A DNA stretch of 64,000 bases, taken from contig NZ_JAKKOD010000001.1 in NCBI RefSeq assembly GCF_026226775.1, positions 1,420,501 through 1,484,500 of the forward strand, read 5' to 3'. The translations under genes were made by a program, and so were the position numbers. The stretch is from Avibacterium sp. 21-586. GTDB lineage: Bacteria; Pseudomonadota; Gammaproteobacteria; Enterobacterales; Pasteurellaceae. Each line of letters opens with the position of its first letter. Position 1 is the stretch's first letter. Below the pieces are notes generated by a model. The model was not told the origin of the DNA, did no database searches, and saw only the letters and a program-made list of their open reading frames with translations. Shown in pieces: positions 8,453 through 16,465 of the stretch.

Positions 8453-8959
8453 ATGAATCAGCATCCTATTATTGAATTTTATCAAGGTAAACGTAAAACA
8501 AGTCAGGCTAATTTGAGCTTGGAAGAAACTTGGAGGCTTGAGAAATTTATATTAAATCAGGGCTATTTTTGGATTGCGTGGTTGTTTCCCGTAGAAAAAA
8601 CGTCAAAATGGAACAATCTCGCACCTGCATTTCAGCCACAAGATACGATGTTTTTTCGAAATGATCCCAATATTCAAGAGAAGTTTTTAACGACCTTTAA
8701 GCATATTATCTCTTACTGGGGATTATATTTGGAAAATGGTGAACTCAAAATTAGCGAAGAAGTAAAAAATCGACATTATTGGATTAGGGATATTGGACAC
8801 GAAGACAAAAAAATCTCTCGTATTATCGTAAGCCTTAATTTATGTGGACAGCCAGCACTTGCAAAGCAGCTACAACATATTGCTATTCAATTAGGAATGG
8901 AGAAAGGTACACCAAAACCTGAAACAGTTGAAATTTGGAAGCGGTTATTAGATGAATAA
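8453..8959 (+). CDS. OGFr-domain protein (opioid growth factor receptor-like)
   Basis: 168 residues, with almost the whole length matching the conserved N-terminal region of the OGFr family. FYQG is at 9-12, a Leu-Glu helix at 21-31, then the hallmark WIAWLFPV at 40-47 followed by Ser-Lys-Trp-Asn and an Ala-Pro segment. A helix around FLTTFKHIISYWGL ends the first half. A second half contains RHYWIRDIGHEDKKISRII and a leucine-rich end. Function of this fold in bacteria is not known to me. No signal peptide or membrane segment is seen. It lies between the nuclease pair and the AAA+ gene. The ribosome site is weak (AGG about ten bases upstream). Assignment is by pattern memory and should be checked by profile search. 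Confidence 0.7.
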   Translation: MNQHPIIEFYQGKRKTSQANLSLEETWRLEKFILNQGYFWIAWLFPVEKTSKWNNLAPAFQPQDTMFFRNDPNIQEKFLTTFKHIISYWGLYLENGELKISEEVKNRHYWIRDIGHEDKKISRIIVSLNLCGQPALAKQLQHIAIQLGMEKGTPKPETVEIWKRLLDE

Positions 8960-9049
8960 TAGTTTTCTTGCTTGATACACATAAAGCAATCGTACAATTA
9001 AAAAATCTTTTTTAAGATAATTTCAAAAATATAAATTTCTTTCTTTTTT

Positions 9050-9081
9050 GCGACACTAATTGTCGCACTCATAAATATAAT
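9050..9081 (+). promoter_or_regulatory. Palindromic operator and promoter of the AAA+ gene
   Basis: GCGACA-CTAAT-TGTCGC at 9050-9066 is a 17-bp palindrome with perfect 6-bp arms. TATAAT at 9076-9081 follows with a nine-base gap, exactly as at 4138-4169. The palindrome occupies the -35 position, fitting repression or activation by a dimeric regulator, most simply the island WYL protein (inference). The rest of the 154-base gap (8960-9113) is AT-rich without other clear signals. Confidence 0.65.
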
Positions 9082-9113
9082 TTCTAATGTGAAGTTAGTA
9101 AAAGGAATATTTT

Positions 9114-11177
9114 ATGAGTAAATACCAATTAAATCCTGCAACCGTTTCGCTTTATTCTGAAAAAATTATGCTAAAAGCAATGTTTGAGTATAAATTATTT
9201 TCGGAATTTTTTCGTAATAATCGTTATGATGATGACGATGTGGCATATGCTCTTGGCTTGCCACAGGAAATGAAAACAGATGCTGACCTTGAACAACAAG
9301 CCCGTGAGTTATTAAAGCAACGCTATCAAACTATTTTGGCTCAAAAAGAAGAGCCAAAGAATTGGCAAACTGCATATGATAATTTAGCGAAACTTACAGA
9401 GTTTCTTGAATTAACCGCTTGCGAAAAAGCTATTATGAAATTGGCATTCCATTTACAAGCAGAGCGAAATTTGCTTGATTTGTTGGCGTATATACCTAAA
9501 GGGGATTTAGATCAAGTCGCATCAATTTTAGCAAATTTGATCAATCATCCTCAAAAAGAGGTGAGATTTGCACTCACTAAGCGAAGCAAATTGAGGAACT
9601 ATGGCTTGGTTGATGTGCACAATCATGATTATTTTGATTCTCTTCTCGATTACTTACGCTGGGGAGATGCTTTAGATTTTGATGATTTTGTAATTCTACC
9701 AATTACTGAAAAATCCTTAATTGAGCAAGCCACTATTCCAACATCACCTTGTACATTAAAACTTCGCCACTATGATCATATCGCTAAAAATAGTGAAATG
9801 ATGTTAAATTACCTTGAATTTGCGATAAAACGCAAGAAAAAAGGCGTGAATATTCTACTTTATGGGGTGGCAGGAACTGGTAAAACCGAATTTGCGGCGC
9901 TATTGGCTGAAACATTAAATCTACCTGCTTATACAATGGCTAGTCAGGATAAAGATGGTGATGTGTTAAGTGGCACAACACGTTTAGAAAACTGCCGTTT
10001 AGCACAAAAATTACTGGCAGGTAAAAAAGCAATTATTATTTTTGATGAAGTGGAAGATGTTTTCTCAGCTTCTTTAACTGAACGTTCAGTTGCTCAAGAA
10101 CATAAAGCGTGGGTAAATGATTTTTTGGAAAATAATGCTATTCCAATGATTTGGATATCTAACTCAGTTACTTGTATTGATAATGCCTATTTACGCCGTT
10201 TTGATATGGTATTTGAAATGCCGATGTTACCGAGTAAACATAAAGAACAACTGATTACAGAGCTAGCAGGAGATAAACTTTCTACTGATTATATTCAATA
10301 TTTTGCCCAGAATACTGATTTATCGCCAGCAGTATTAAGCCGCACTTTAAATGTAATAAATGTGTTGCCAACAGAAAATTCTACAGATTTTGCTGATAAA
10401 GCATTAACAATGTTTAATCAAATGCTCACCTCTCAAGGCTTTAAGAAAATCGAACCACTTATCGAAAATAGAGTTTTCTATAATTTAAACTGGGTGTCGT
10501 GTAAAAATAATCTGCATAAAATTAGTGAAGGACTAATGCGTATGAAGCGGGGAAGAATTTGTTGCTATGGTCCACCGGGAACAGGTAAAACGGCATGGGC
10601 AACGTGGTTGGCACAAGAAATAGGAATGAAAACATTAATTTGCCAAGGTTCAGATTTATTAAGTATGTATGTAGGTGACACAGAGCAAAATATTGCACAA
10701 GCTTTTCAACGGGCAAAAGAGAATAATATGGTGTTAATTTTTGATGAAGTAGATACTTTTTTATTCGCTCGAGAAAATGGACAACGTAGCTGGGAACATA
10801 GTCAAGTAAATGAAATGCTGACTCAAATTGAAAAATTTGAAGGCTTACTTATCGTTTCAACTAATTTGATGGATAATCTTGATCCTGCAGCTTTACGCCG
10901 TTTTGATCTTAAATTACATTTTGGCTATTTGGAGCTAGAACAGCGAAAAGATGCAGCTATCAGTCAAGTAGAGAAACTAGGTTTAACGAGCTTAGATGAA
11001 CAACAGCTTGCTCGCTTTCAATATCTGAATAATTTAACATTAGGTGATTTTGTGGCGATTGCTCGACGTCATCAAATTTTCCCTTTTGAAACAAGCACTG
11101 AATGGCTCAATGCTTTAGAAAATGAGTTACTACTAAAACCTAAAGTAGATACCAATTTAGAGAAATGGGTGCTTTAG
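9114..11177 (+). CDS. Tandem AAA+ ATPase (two AAA modules, Cdc48-like layout)
   Basis: 687 residues. Residues 1-230 are an unassigned helical N-terminal part. The first AAA+ module has Walker A GVAGTGKT near 251-258, Walker B IIIFDEVED near 306-314 and the LRRFD arginine-finger/sensor region. The second has GPPGTGKT near 486-493, Walker B VLIFDEVDTF near 541-549 and again LRRFD. Both Walker sets look complete, so both rings should hydrolyse ATP. The double-ring layout with ACYGPP-like second site recalls unfoldases or remodelling ATPases of the Cdc48/Vps4 clade. It is likely the motor of the island system, acting on a protein or complex marked by the other members (inference). It has its own palindrome-bearing promoter and a good ribosome site (AAAGGA). 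A terminator closes the island. Confidence 0.87.
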   Translation: MSKYQLNPATVSLYSEKIMLKAMFEYKLFSEFFRNNRYDDDDVAYALGLPQEMKTDADLEQQARELLKQRYQTILAQKEEPKNWQTAYDNLAKLTEFLELTACEKAIMKLAFHLQAERNLLDLLAYIPKGDLDQVASILANLINHPQKEVRFALTKRSKLRNYGLVDVHNHDYFDSLLDYLRWGDALDFDDFVILPITEKSLIEQATIPTSPCTLKLRHYDHIAKNSEMMLNYLEFAIKRKKKGVNILLYGVAGTGKTEFAALLAETLNLPAYTMASQDKDGDVLSGTTRLENCRLAQKLLAGKKAIIIFDEVEDVFSASLTERSVAQEHKAWVNDFLENNAIPMIWISNSVTCIDNAYLRRFDMVFEMPMLPSKHKEQLITELAGDKLSTDYIQYFAQNTDLSPAVLSRTLNVINVLPTENSTDFADKALTMFNQMLTSQGFKKIEPLIENRVFYNLNWVSCKNNLHKISEGLMRMKRGRICCYGPPGTGKTAWATWLAQEIGMKTLICQGSDLLSMYVGDTEQNIAQAFQRAKENNMVLIFDEVDTFLFARENGQRSWEHSQVNEMLTQIEKFEGLLIVSTNLMDNLDPAALRRFDLKLHFGYLELEQRKDAAISQVEKLGLTSLDEQQLARFQYLNNLTLGDFVAIARRHQIFPFETSTEWLNALENELLLKPKVDTNLEKWVL

Positions 11178-11200
11178 GCTAAAACAAGCGTTTTCAGCAA

Positions 11201-11228
11201 AAAATGGCACCTTAAGCGTGCCATTTTT
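11201..11228 (+). terminator. Rho-independent terminator of the island
   Basis: AAAATGGCAC / GTGCCATTTTT with a seven-base loop, 23 bases after the AAA+ stop. It can act in both directions and may also end yjgA transcripts from the opposite strand. Confidence 0.8.
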
Positions 11229-11256
11229 ATTGAGATATTGTAGGCGATTTTACAAA

Positions 11257-11790
11257 TTATTCTTCAATCGCCAACTCTTTCAAATATTGAAAAATCTCAC
11301 GATAGGCTTTTGGTGGTTTGTTTTGTGCTTTTTCTTTTTGCGCAGTGCGGATTAGGTTGCGTAGATGTTGGCGATCGGCATTGGGGTAGTCATTTAGCAC
11401 ATTGCTTAATGCTTCGTCCCCTTTGACGATGAGTTCATCACGCAGTAATTCTAATTTATGCAACAGCGCTTGTTGGTGATTGTGTTTATTCTCGATTTTA
11501 TCCAAGGCTTCTTGAATTGGCTCAGCATCTACTTGGCGCAGTAGTTTGCCAATATACTGTAGCTGGCGGCGTTTTGCTTCTTTTTGTAAGCGTTGAGCGA
11601 GCGCAATGGCATCAAGAATATTTTCTTCCAATGGCATTTTTTCTAAGTTGGTTTTGGTTAGATTTACCAATTTTTCACCCAGCTGTTTTAAGGCTTCTGC
11701 ATCACGTTTTATTTCACTTTTGCTTACCCAAATAATTTCTTCTTGTTCTTCATCTTCCCAATCAAATTGTTCTTTTCTACGTTTTGCCAT
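11257..11790 (-). CDS. darP: DarP/YjgA (DUF615), ribosome assembly protein
   Basis: 177 residues with the YjgA/DUF615 pattern: basic start MAKRRK, an acidic stretch, the [19 protein letters not shown] segment, and the [18 protein letters not shown] end. The family binds the 50S precursor and aids late large-subunit assembly. It is divergent from pmbA, the same arrangement as yjgA-pmbA in E. coli. The acidic/basic helical make-up and length fit the family. Confidence 0.93.
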   Translation of the reverse strand: MAKRRKEQFDWEDEEQEEIIWVSKSEIKRDAEALKQLGEKLVNLTKTNLEKMPLEENILDAIALAQRLQKEAKRRQLQYIGKLLRQVDAEPIQEALDKIENKHNHQQALLHKLELLRDELIVKGDEALSNVLNDYPNADRQHLRNLIRTAQKEKAQNKPPKAYREIFQYLKELAIEE

Positions 11791-11909
11791 AAGGTTTTCC
11801 TAAATCTAAATGCGCTAAATGGGCGTTAGTGTAGCATAATTTCGGCTAAATTAGCGAGATAAGGGAAAATGGGATAGAATACGGCAAATTTTGATGAGAG
11901 GTTAAAAAA

Positions 11910-13259
11910 ATGCAACAAAATCCCACCGCTCTTTTAAAACAGCAAGAACAAGAATTGTGTGAGGCTGTGAGTTATGCCATTGATATTGCAACAAAAGCGG
12001 GCGCAAGCGCAGAAGTTGCCGTGACCAAAGTGAATGGGCTTTCTGTTTCTACACGTTTGCAAGAAATTGAAAATGTGGAATTTAATAATGATGGGGCATT
12101 AGGTATTTCTGTTTATTTAGGACAACAAAAAGGTAATGCGTCCACTTCCGATTTAAGCCCGGCGGCGATCAAAAATGCGGTGGAAGCTGCCCTTGCCATT
12201 GCAAAATATACGTCGCCTGATGATTGCACAGGCTTGGCTGATCGCGATTTAATGGCGTTTGATGCGCCAGATTTATCCCTTTATCACCCCGCTGACATTG
12301 ATGTGGATCAGGCGGCAACGTTAGCATTGAATGCAGAAAAAGCGGCGTTGGATTATGATGAGCGTATTGTAAATAGTGAAGGGGCAGCGTTTAATTCTCA
12401 TACTGGTGTGCGAGTTTATGGCAACAGTTATGGAATGTTGCAGAGCTATTTGTCTAGCCGTTATTCCCTTTCTTGTTCAATGATTGCGGGGGAAAATGAT
12501 CAGCTTGAGCGTGATTATGAATATACTATTTCACGTTATCCGGATAAGTTAGAAAATCCAGCCTGGGTGGGGGAAAACGCGGCGAAAAAAGCCTTATCGC
12601 GTTTAAATCCGCAAAAAATCGCAACCCAAGAAGTGCCAGTAGTGTTTTTAAATGATGTGGCAACAGGGTTGATTAGTCATTTAACCGCGGCAATTAGTGG
12701 CGGCAGTTTATACCGTAAAGCGAGTTTTTTATTAGATGCCTTAGGTAAGCAAATTTTGCCAGATTGGTTTCACATTAGTGAACGCCCACATTTAATAGGG
12801 AAATTGGCTTCTTCGCCTTTTGATAGTGAAGGCGTGCGAACTCGCGATATGGAAATTATTGAGCAAGGCATTTTACAGACTTATTTATTAACTAGTTATA
12901 GTGGGCGAAAACTCGGTATGCAAAGCACGGGCCACGCAGGTGGGATTCATAATTGGTTAGTGAAACCAAATTTGCAGGGGGGATTGACCGCACTTTTAGA
13001 AAAAATGGGAACAGGCTTGCTAGTTACGGATCTAATGGGACAAGGCATCAATCTCGTTACTGGTGATTATTCCCGTGGCGCAGCAGGATTTTGGGTGGAA
13101 AATGGGCAAATCCAGTATCCTGTGGCTGAAATTACCATTGCTGGCTCACTTCCCGAAATGTTTAAGCAAATTGTCGCCGTGGCGGACGATGTAGAACTCC
13201 GCTCTAATATTCAAACCGGTTCAATTTTGTTAGAAAAAATGAAAGTATCAGGAAATTAA
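11910..13259 (+). CDS. pmbA: PmbA/TldE, metalloprotease partner
   Basis: 449 residues, PmbA (TldE) subunit of the TldD/TldE heterodimeric metalloprotease. In bacteria this protease matures microcin-type peptides and degrades unfolded peptides; TldD carries the zinc site and is not in this window. Family regions seen are [16 protein letters not shown] near the start, the [15 protein letters not shown] region, the [26 protein letters not shown] segment and the end [12 protein letters not shown]. It contains an in-frame uptake signal at about 12986-12994. It is transcribed away from yjgA. Confidence 0.95.
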   Translation: MQQNPTALLKQQEQELCEAVSYAIDIATKAGASAEVAVTKVNGLSVSTRLQEIENVEFNNDGALGISVYLGQQKGNASTSDLSPAAIKNAVEAALAIAKYTSPDDCTGLADRDLMAFDAPDLSLYHPADIDVDQAATLALNAEKAALDYDERIVNSEGAAFNSHTGVRVYGNSYGMLQSYLSSRYSLSCSMIAGENDQLERDYEYTISRYPDKLENPAWVGENAAKKALSRLNPQKIATQEVPVVFLNDVATGLISHLTAAISGGSLYRKASFLLDALGKQILPDWFHISERPHLIGKLASSPFDSEGVRTRDMEIIEQGILQTYLLTSYSGRKLGMQSTGHAGGIHNWLVKPNLQGGLTALLEKMGTGLLVTDLMGQGINLVTGDYSRGAAGFWVENGQIQYPVAEITIAGSLPEMFKQIVAVADDVELRSNIQTGSILLEKMKVSGN

Positions 13260-13268
13260 TTTTATAAA

Positions 13269-13283
13269 TGAGAATTATTATTA
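13269..13283. promoter_or_regulatory. Fur box
   Basis: TGAGAAT-T-ATTATTA matches the 7-1-7 Fur consensus TGATAAT-n-ATTATCA at 12 of 14 positions. It abuts the -35 box of the small RNA promoter (13284), an ideal position for iron-dependent repression. Confidence 0.7.
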
Positions 13284-13311
13284 TTGACAATTGTTTTGGG
13301 TTTGCTATAAT
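13284..13311 (+). promoter_or_regulatory. Sigma-70 promoter of the small RNA
   Basis: Perfect -35 TTGACA (13284-13289) and perfect -10 TATAAT (13306-13311) with a 16-base spacer. No coding frame with a ribosome site follows. Transcription should start near 13318. Confidence 0.8.
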
Positions 13312-13317
13312 GAATGC

Positions 13318-13440
13318 GTTTGTTAAGTATTGTTGTTGAAAATGAGGATTCATTTTTAAGATGCTCCAAACAAGTAGAGTAGAAAGTAAATTCGTTAGGG
13401 TATTATAAAAGGCTGAGACTTATATCTCAGCCTTTTTTTT
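13318..13440 (+). ncRNA. Candidate iron-responsive small RNA (HrrF/RyhB-like role)
   Basis: About 123 nt between a consensus promoter with an adjacent Fur box and a strong terminator. No ORF of note lies within. The promoter, Fur box and terminator are directly visible; the RNA itself is inferred. Haemophilus influenzae has a Fur-repressed small RNA, HrrF, with a RyhB-like role, and this is a candidate counterpart. I do not remember the HrrF sequence or locus well enough to claim identity. The region lies between pmbA and hpt, both on the same strand. Confidence 0.7.
13411..13440 (+). terminator. Terminator of the small RNA
   Basis: GGCTGAGA / TCTCAGCC with a six-base loop followed by eight T. 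The T-run is immediately followed by the extended -10 box of hpt (TTTTGCTATAAT, TATAAT 13443-13448), so the two transcripts are nearly back to back. Confidence 0.9.
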
Positions 13441-13493
13441 GCTATAATTTGAATGTTTTTAACTCAATTATTTCGCTTAAAGGTAAATTAATA

Positions 13494-14036
13494 ATGAAAA
13501 AACACTATGTAGATGTGATGATTTCTGAACAAGATGTGTGTGCAAGAATTAGCGAATTAGGCCGTGAGATTACCCAATATTACCACCAGCAAAAAGTAGA
13601 AAAACTGGTTGTGATTGGTTTGCTACGTGGCTCCTTTATGTTTATGGCTGATCTTGTGCGTGAAATTGATTTACCAGTAGAAGTGGAGTTTATGACTACT
13701 ACAAGCTATGGTACGGGAATGACGACAAATCACGATGTAAAAATTAGTAAGGATCTTGATGGCGATATTCGTAATGAACAGGTTCTCATTGTGGAAGATA
13801 TCATTGATACTGGTTATACTCTACAAAAAGTCCGTGAGATGCTAAAATTACGTGATCCAGCATCATTACGTATATGTACCCTATTAGATAAACCTTCACG
13901 CCGTGAGGTGGATGTGCCTGTTGATTGGGTGGGATTCACTATTCCTGATGAGTTTGTTGTGGGCTATGGCATTGATTATGCGCAACGTTATCGTAATTTA
14001 GGCTATATTGGAAAAGTAGTTTTACAAGAAGAATAA
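13494..14036 (+). CDS. hpt: Hypoxanthine phosphoribosyltransferase
   Basis: 180 residues, purine salvage enzyme converting hypoxanthine (and guanine) with PRPP to IMP/GMP. The PRPP-binding motif [14 protein letters not shown] is diagnostic, with [13 protein letters not shown] (first loop) and the flexible loop TTTSYGTGM also visible. Start 13494 gives the usual [12 protein letters not shown]-terminus; the frame is open to 13449 but that lies in the promoter. It has its own extended -10 promoter just after the small RNA terminator, and a bidirectional terminator follows. Confidence 0.95.
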   Translation: MKKHYVDVMISEQDVCARISELGREITQYYHQQKVEKLVVIGLLRGSFMFMADLVREIDLPVEVEFMTTTSYGTGMTTNHDVKISKDLDGDIRNEQVLIVEDIIDTGYTLQKVREMLKLRDPASLRICTLLDKPSRREVDVPVDWVGFTIPDEFVVGYGIDYAQRYRNLGYIGKVVLQEE

Positions 14037-14051
14037 TGATAAGCAATATAA

Positions 14052-14075
14052 AAAGGCTAGAGCTTAACTAGCCTT
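14052..14075. terminator. Bidirectional terminator between hpt and the small periplasmic gene
   Basis: AAAGGCTAG / CTAGCCTTT with a seven-base loop, flanked by A/T runs on both sides. It serves the converging hpt and 14101-14406 transcripts. Confidence 0.8.
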
Positions 14076-14100
14076 TATTTTTTCATTATTAATTTCACTC

Positions 14101-14406
14101 TTATTGGTTATCTTGCTGAATAGATGTTAGTTTAGTTAGCGCTACATCACAGCTCTTAATTTGTGTTGCAACTTCCATCTCTAAAATCTGTTTTTTACTT
14201 TGTTTTAGTTTACTTTTGATTTTATTTAACTGAGTGTGTGTGCCGGGTTGTTTCTCTGCTTGGGAAATGAGTTTTTCTGTTTCTTTAAAGAGTTTTTGGC
14301 ATTGTTGAGGAACATTATCCTGTTGTGCAGCATTTGCCATTGGGAATGAAATAAGGGCATATCCAATGATGGCGGCTAAAAGAGTAATCTTTTTTATAGT
14401 TAGCAT
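14101..14406 (-). CDS. Small periplasmic protein, DUF5339-like
   Basis: 101 residues. A clear signal peptide (basic MLTIKK, hydrophobic core, cleavage after ANA) is followed by a short Lys/Gln-rich helical mature protein with two Cys (QQCQKLF and IKSCDVAL) that could form a disulfide. It resembles short secreted proteins common in Pasteurellaceae annotated DUF5339; that match is from memory. Function unknown. Ribosome site AAGGAG precedes the start. Confidence 0.7.
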   Translation of the reverse strand: MLTIKKITLLAAIIGYALISFPMANAAQQDNVPQQCQKLFKETEKLISQAEKQPGTHTQLNKIKSKLKQSKKQILEMEVATQIKSCDVALTKLTSIQQDNQ

Positions 14407-14888
14407 TTTGTTAAGACTCCTTTTATTTTAAATATTTATCTAATAAATCAATTTGTTATGGTTATTCATTAATAATAATGACATACCTAATTAGATATAA
14501 GTGATGGCAACTTACCAAAAAAATTAGCTTAAGTCCAGTTATTTGACGTTTTTTAGTCTATGTTTGTAACTTTGTTGTAATTGATGTTGTAAAAATGTTG
14601 GGAGAATTTATAATTCTCACTTTGCCCTAAATAGCCTTGTTATTTGGCGTTGAAGTGTAAAAATGTGATCGGTGTGGCATTATTTACTATTTTTTATCCA
14701 TACTTTTAATAGTAGAATAATACCGATCTAGAGTTATCTGCTTTTCGTTTGTTGCTAAATGGTTGTTATCTTACCTTTTCGCAGCAAAGGCAATTCAGGA
14801 TAATTAGCTTAAGGGTATTCCTTTAAGATTTGGGGTGGTTACACAGTAATCATTGGTTTAGAACTTGTAATATTTACAAGGAGTTGAG
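14407..14888 (+). promoter_or_regulatory. Long regulatory region before cydABX
   Basis: 482 bases without a convincing gene. It holds the divergent promoter of the small periplasmic gene at its left end, ArcA-like direct repeats at 14564-14600, a GAGAATT/AATTCTC palindrome near 14602-14618, an inverted repeat CTTAAGG...CCTTTAAG near 14809-14828, and the cydA ribosome site AAGGAG just before 14889. A long upstream region fits an oxygen-regulated respiratory operon. Confidence 0.6.
14564..14600. promoter_or_regulatory. ArcA-like direct repeats
   Basis: TTGTAA occurs at 14564-14569, 14575-14580 and 14587-14592, with a partial TTG at 14598: spacing 11, 12 and 11 bases. ArcA sites are built of direct repeats one helical turn apart, so this is a plausible ArcA site upstream of cydA, where ArcA acts in related bacteria. 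Binding is inferred. Confidence 0.45.
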
Positions 14889-16451
14889 ATGTTAGACGTT
14901 GTTGAACTCTCTCGATTACAGTTTGCATTAACGGCACTGTATCACTTCCTGTTTGTACCGTTAACATTAGGGTTATCCTTTATTCTTGTGATTATGGAAA
15001 CCTTATATGTTGCGACAGGCAAAGAAGTCTATAAGGATATGACTAAATTCTGGGGAAAATTATTTGGTATTAATTTTGCTCTTGGAGTAACAACTGGAAT
15101 TACAATGGAGTTCCAATTTGGTACTAACTGGTCATATTATTCTCATTACGTGGGCGATATTTTTGGTGCACCACTAGCAATTGAAGCATTATTAGCTTTC
15201 TTTTTAGAATCAACATTTGTTGGTTTATTCTTTTTCGGTTGGGATCGTTTATCGAAAGGTAAACACTTACTTGCAACTTACTGTGTAGCGTTTGGGTCAA
15301 ATCTTTCTGCAATGTGGATTTTGGTTGCAAATGGTTGGATGCAAGCACCAGTTGGTTCAGATTTCAATTTTGAAACAATGCGAATGGAAATGACCAATTT
15401 CATGGATCTTTGGTTAAACCCAGTTGCACAAAGTAAATTTTTGCATACTTTATCAGCTGGTTATGTTTCAGGCGCATTCTTTGTTTTAGGCATCAGCTCT
15501 TACTATATTTTAAAAGGTCGTGATACTGGTTTTGCGAAACGTTCATTTTCTGTCGCTTCAGTATTTGGGACAATTGCTGTATTTACAGTATTGATTATGG
15601 GGGATGAATCTGGTTATGAAATTGGTCAACATCAACCAATGAAACTTGCCGCAATGGAAGGTGAGTGGCATACAGAACCTGCTCCAGCAAGTTGGAATAT
15701 GATTGTTGTACCTAATCAAGCTGAAAGACGCAATGATTTTGCACTGCAAATTCCTTATGCGGCAGGGATTATTGTCACTCGGTCTATTGATAAAACGTTT
15801 TCCGGTATAAATGATATTTTAACTGTGAATGAGCAACGTGTCCGTCAAGGTATGGTTGCTTATGAGCTACTAGAAAAATTACGTGCTGAGAAGAAAGCGG
15901 GTGGAATTAACGAGAACACAAAAGCTCAATTTGATTCAGTTCGTGGTGATCTTGGTTATGGGCTATTATTGAAGCGTTATACTGATAAAGTGGTTGATGC
16001 CACTGAAGCTCAGATTAAACAAGCAACCTTAGATACGGTTCCTAAAGTAGGACCTACTTTCTGGGCATTCCGTGTAATGATGGCCGCTGGTGGTTTAATC
16101 CTTATCTTAATGGTTTCCGCAGTGGTACAAAACGTGCGTAAAAGAGTGGGTAAAAGTCGCTTATTGTTACATGCATTGTTATGGGGGCTTCCGCTTCCTT
16201 GGCTTGCCATTGAAAGTGGTTGGTTCTTAGCCGAATATGGTCGTCAGCCTTGGGCTATTTACGATATGTTACCAGTTGGTGTAGCTGCATCGAACTTAAC
16301 CCCTGGGGTATTATGGTTCTCAATCGGTCTTATTTGTGCCCTTTATACTATTTTTTTAGTAGTAGAAATGTACTTAATGTTTAAATATGCTCGTCTTGGT
16401 CCGAGTGCATTAAAAACAGGTCGTTACTACTTTGAGCATTCATCTAAATAA
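14889..16451 (+). CDS. cydA: Cytochrome bd quinol oxidase subunit I
   Basis: 520 residues, heme-bearing subunit of the bd-I oxidase, which reduces oxygen with high affinity using quinol. It follows E. coli CydA nearly throughout: [20 protein letters not shown] (axial His19), [21 protein letters not shown]-like region (FQFGTNWS), the long Q-loop with GDESGYEIG and GYGLLLKRY, and the C-terminal GRYYFEHS. The long Q-loop places it in the CydA-L class. Good ribosome site AAGGAG. It is first in the cydABX-ybgE operon. Confidence 0.98.
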   Translation: MLDVVELSRLQFALTALYHFLFVPLTLGLSFILVIMETLYVATGKEVYKDMTKFWGKLFGINFALGVTTGITMEFQFGTNWSYYSHYVGDIFGAPLAIEALLAFFLESTFVGLFFFGWDRLSKGKHLLATYCVAFGSNLSAMWILVANGWMQAPVGSDFNFETMRMEMTNFMDLWLNPVAQSKFLHTLSAGYVSGAFFVLGISSYYILKGRDTGFAKRSFSVASVFGTIAVFTVLIMGDESGYEIGQHQPMKLAAMEGEWHTEPAPASWNMIVVPNQAERRNDFALQIPYAAGIIVTRSIDKTFSGINDILTVNEQRVRQGMVAYELLEKLRAEKKAGGINENTKAQFDSVRGDLGYGLLLKRYTDKVVDATEAQIKQATLDTVPKVGPTFWAFRVMMAAGGLILILMVSAVVQNVRKRVGKSRLLLHALLWGLPLPWLAIESGWFLAEYGRQPWAIYDMLPVGVAASNLTPGVLWFSIGLICALYTIFLVVEMYLMFKYARLGPSALKTGRYYFEHSSK

Positions 16452-16465
16452 TTAGGAGCCTAACT

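Noticed and set aside
2341-11177. Prophage or transposon origin of the island
   Set aside because: No integrase, transposase, terminal repeats or tRNA target are visible at either end; only composition and uptake-signal loss speak for transfer.
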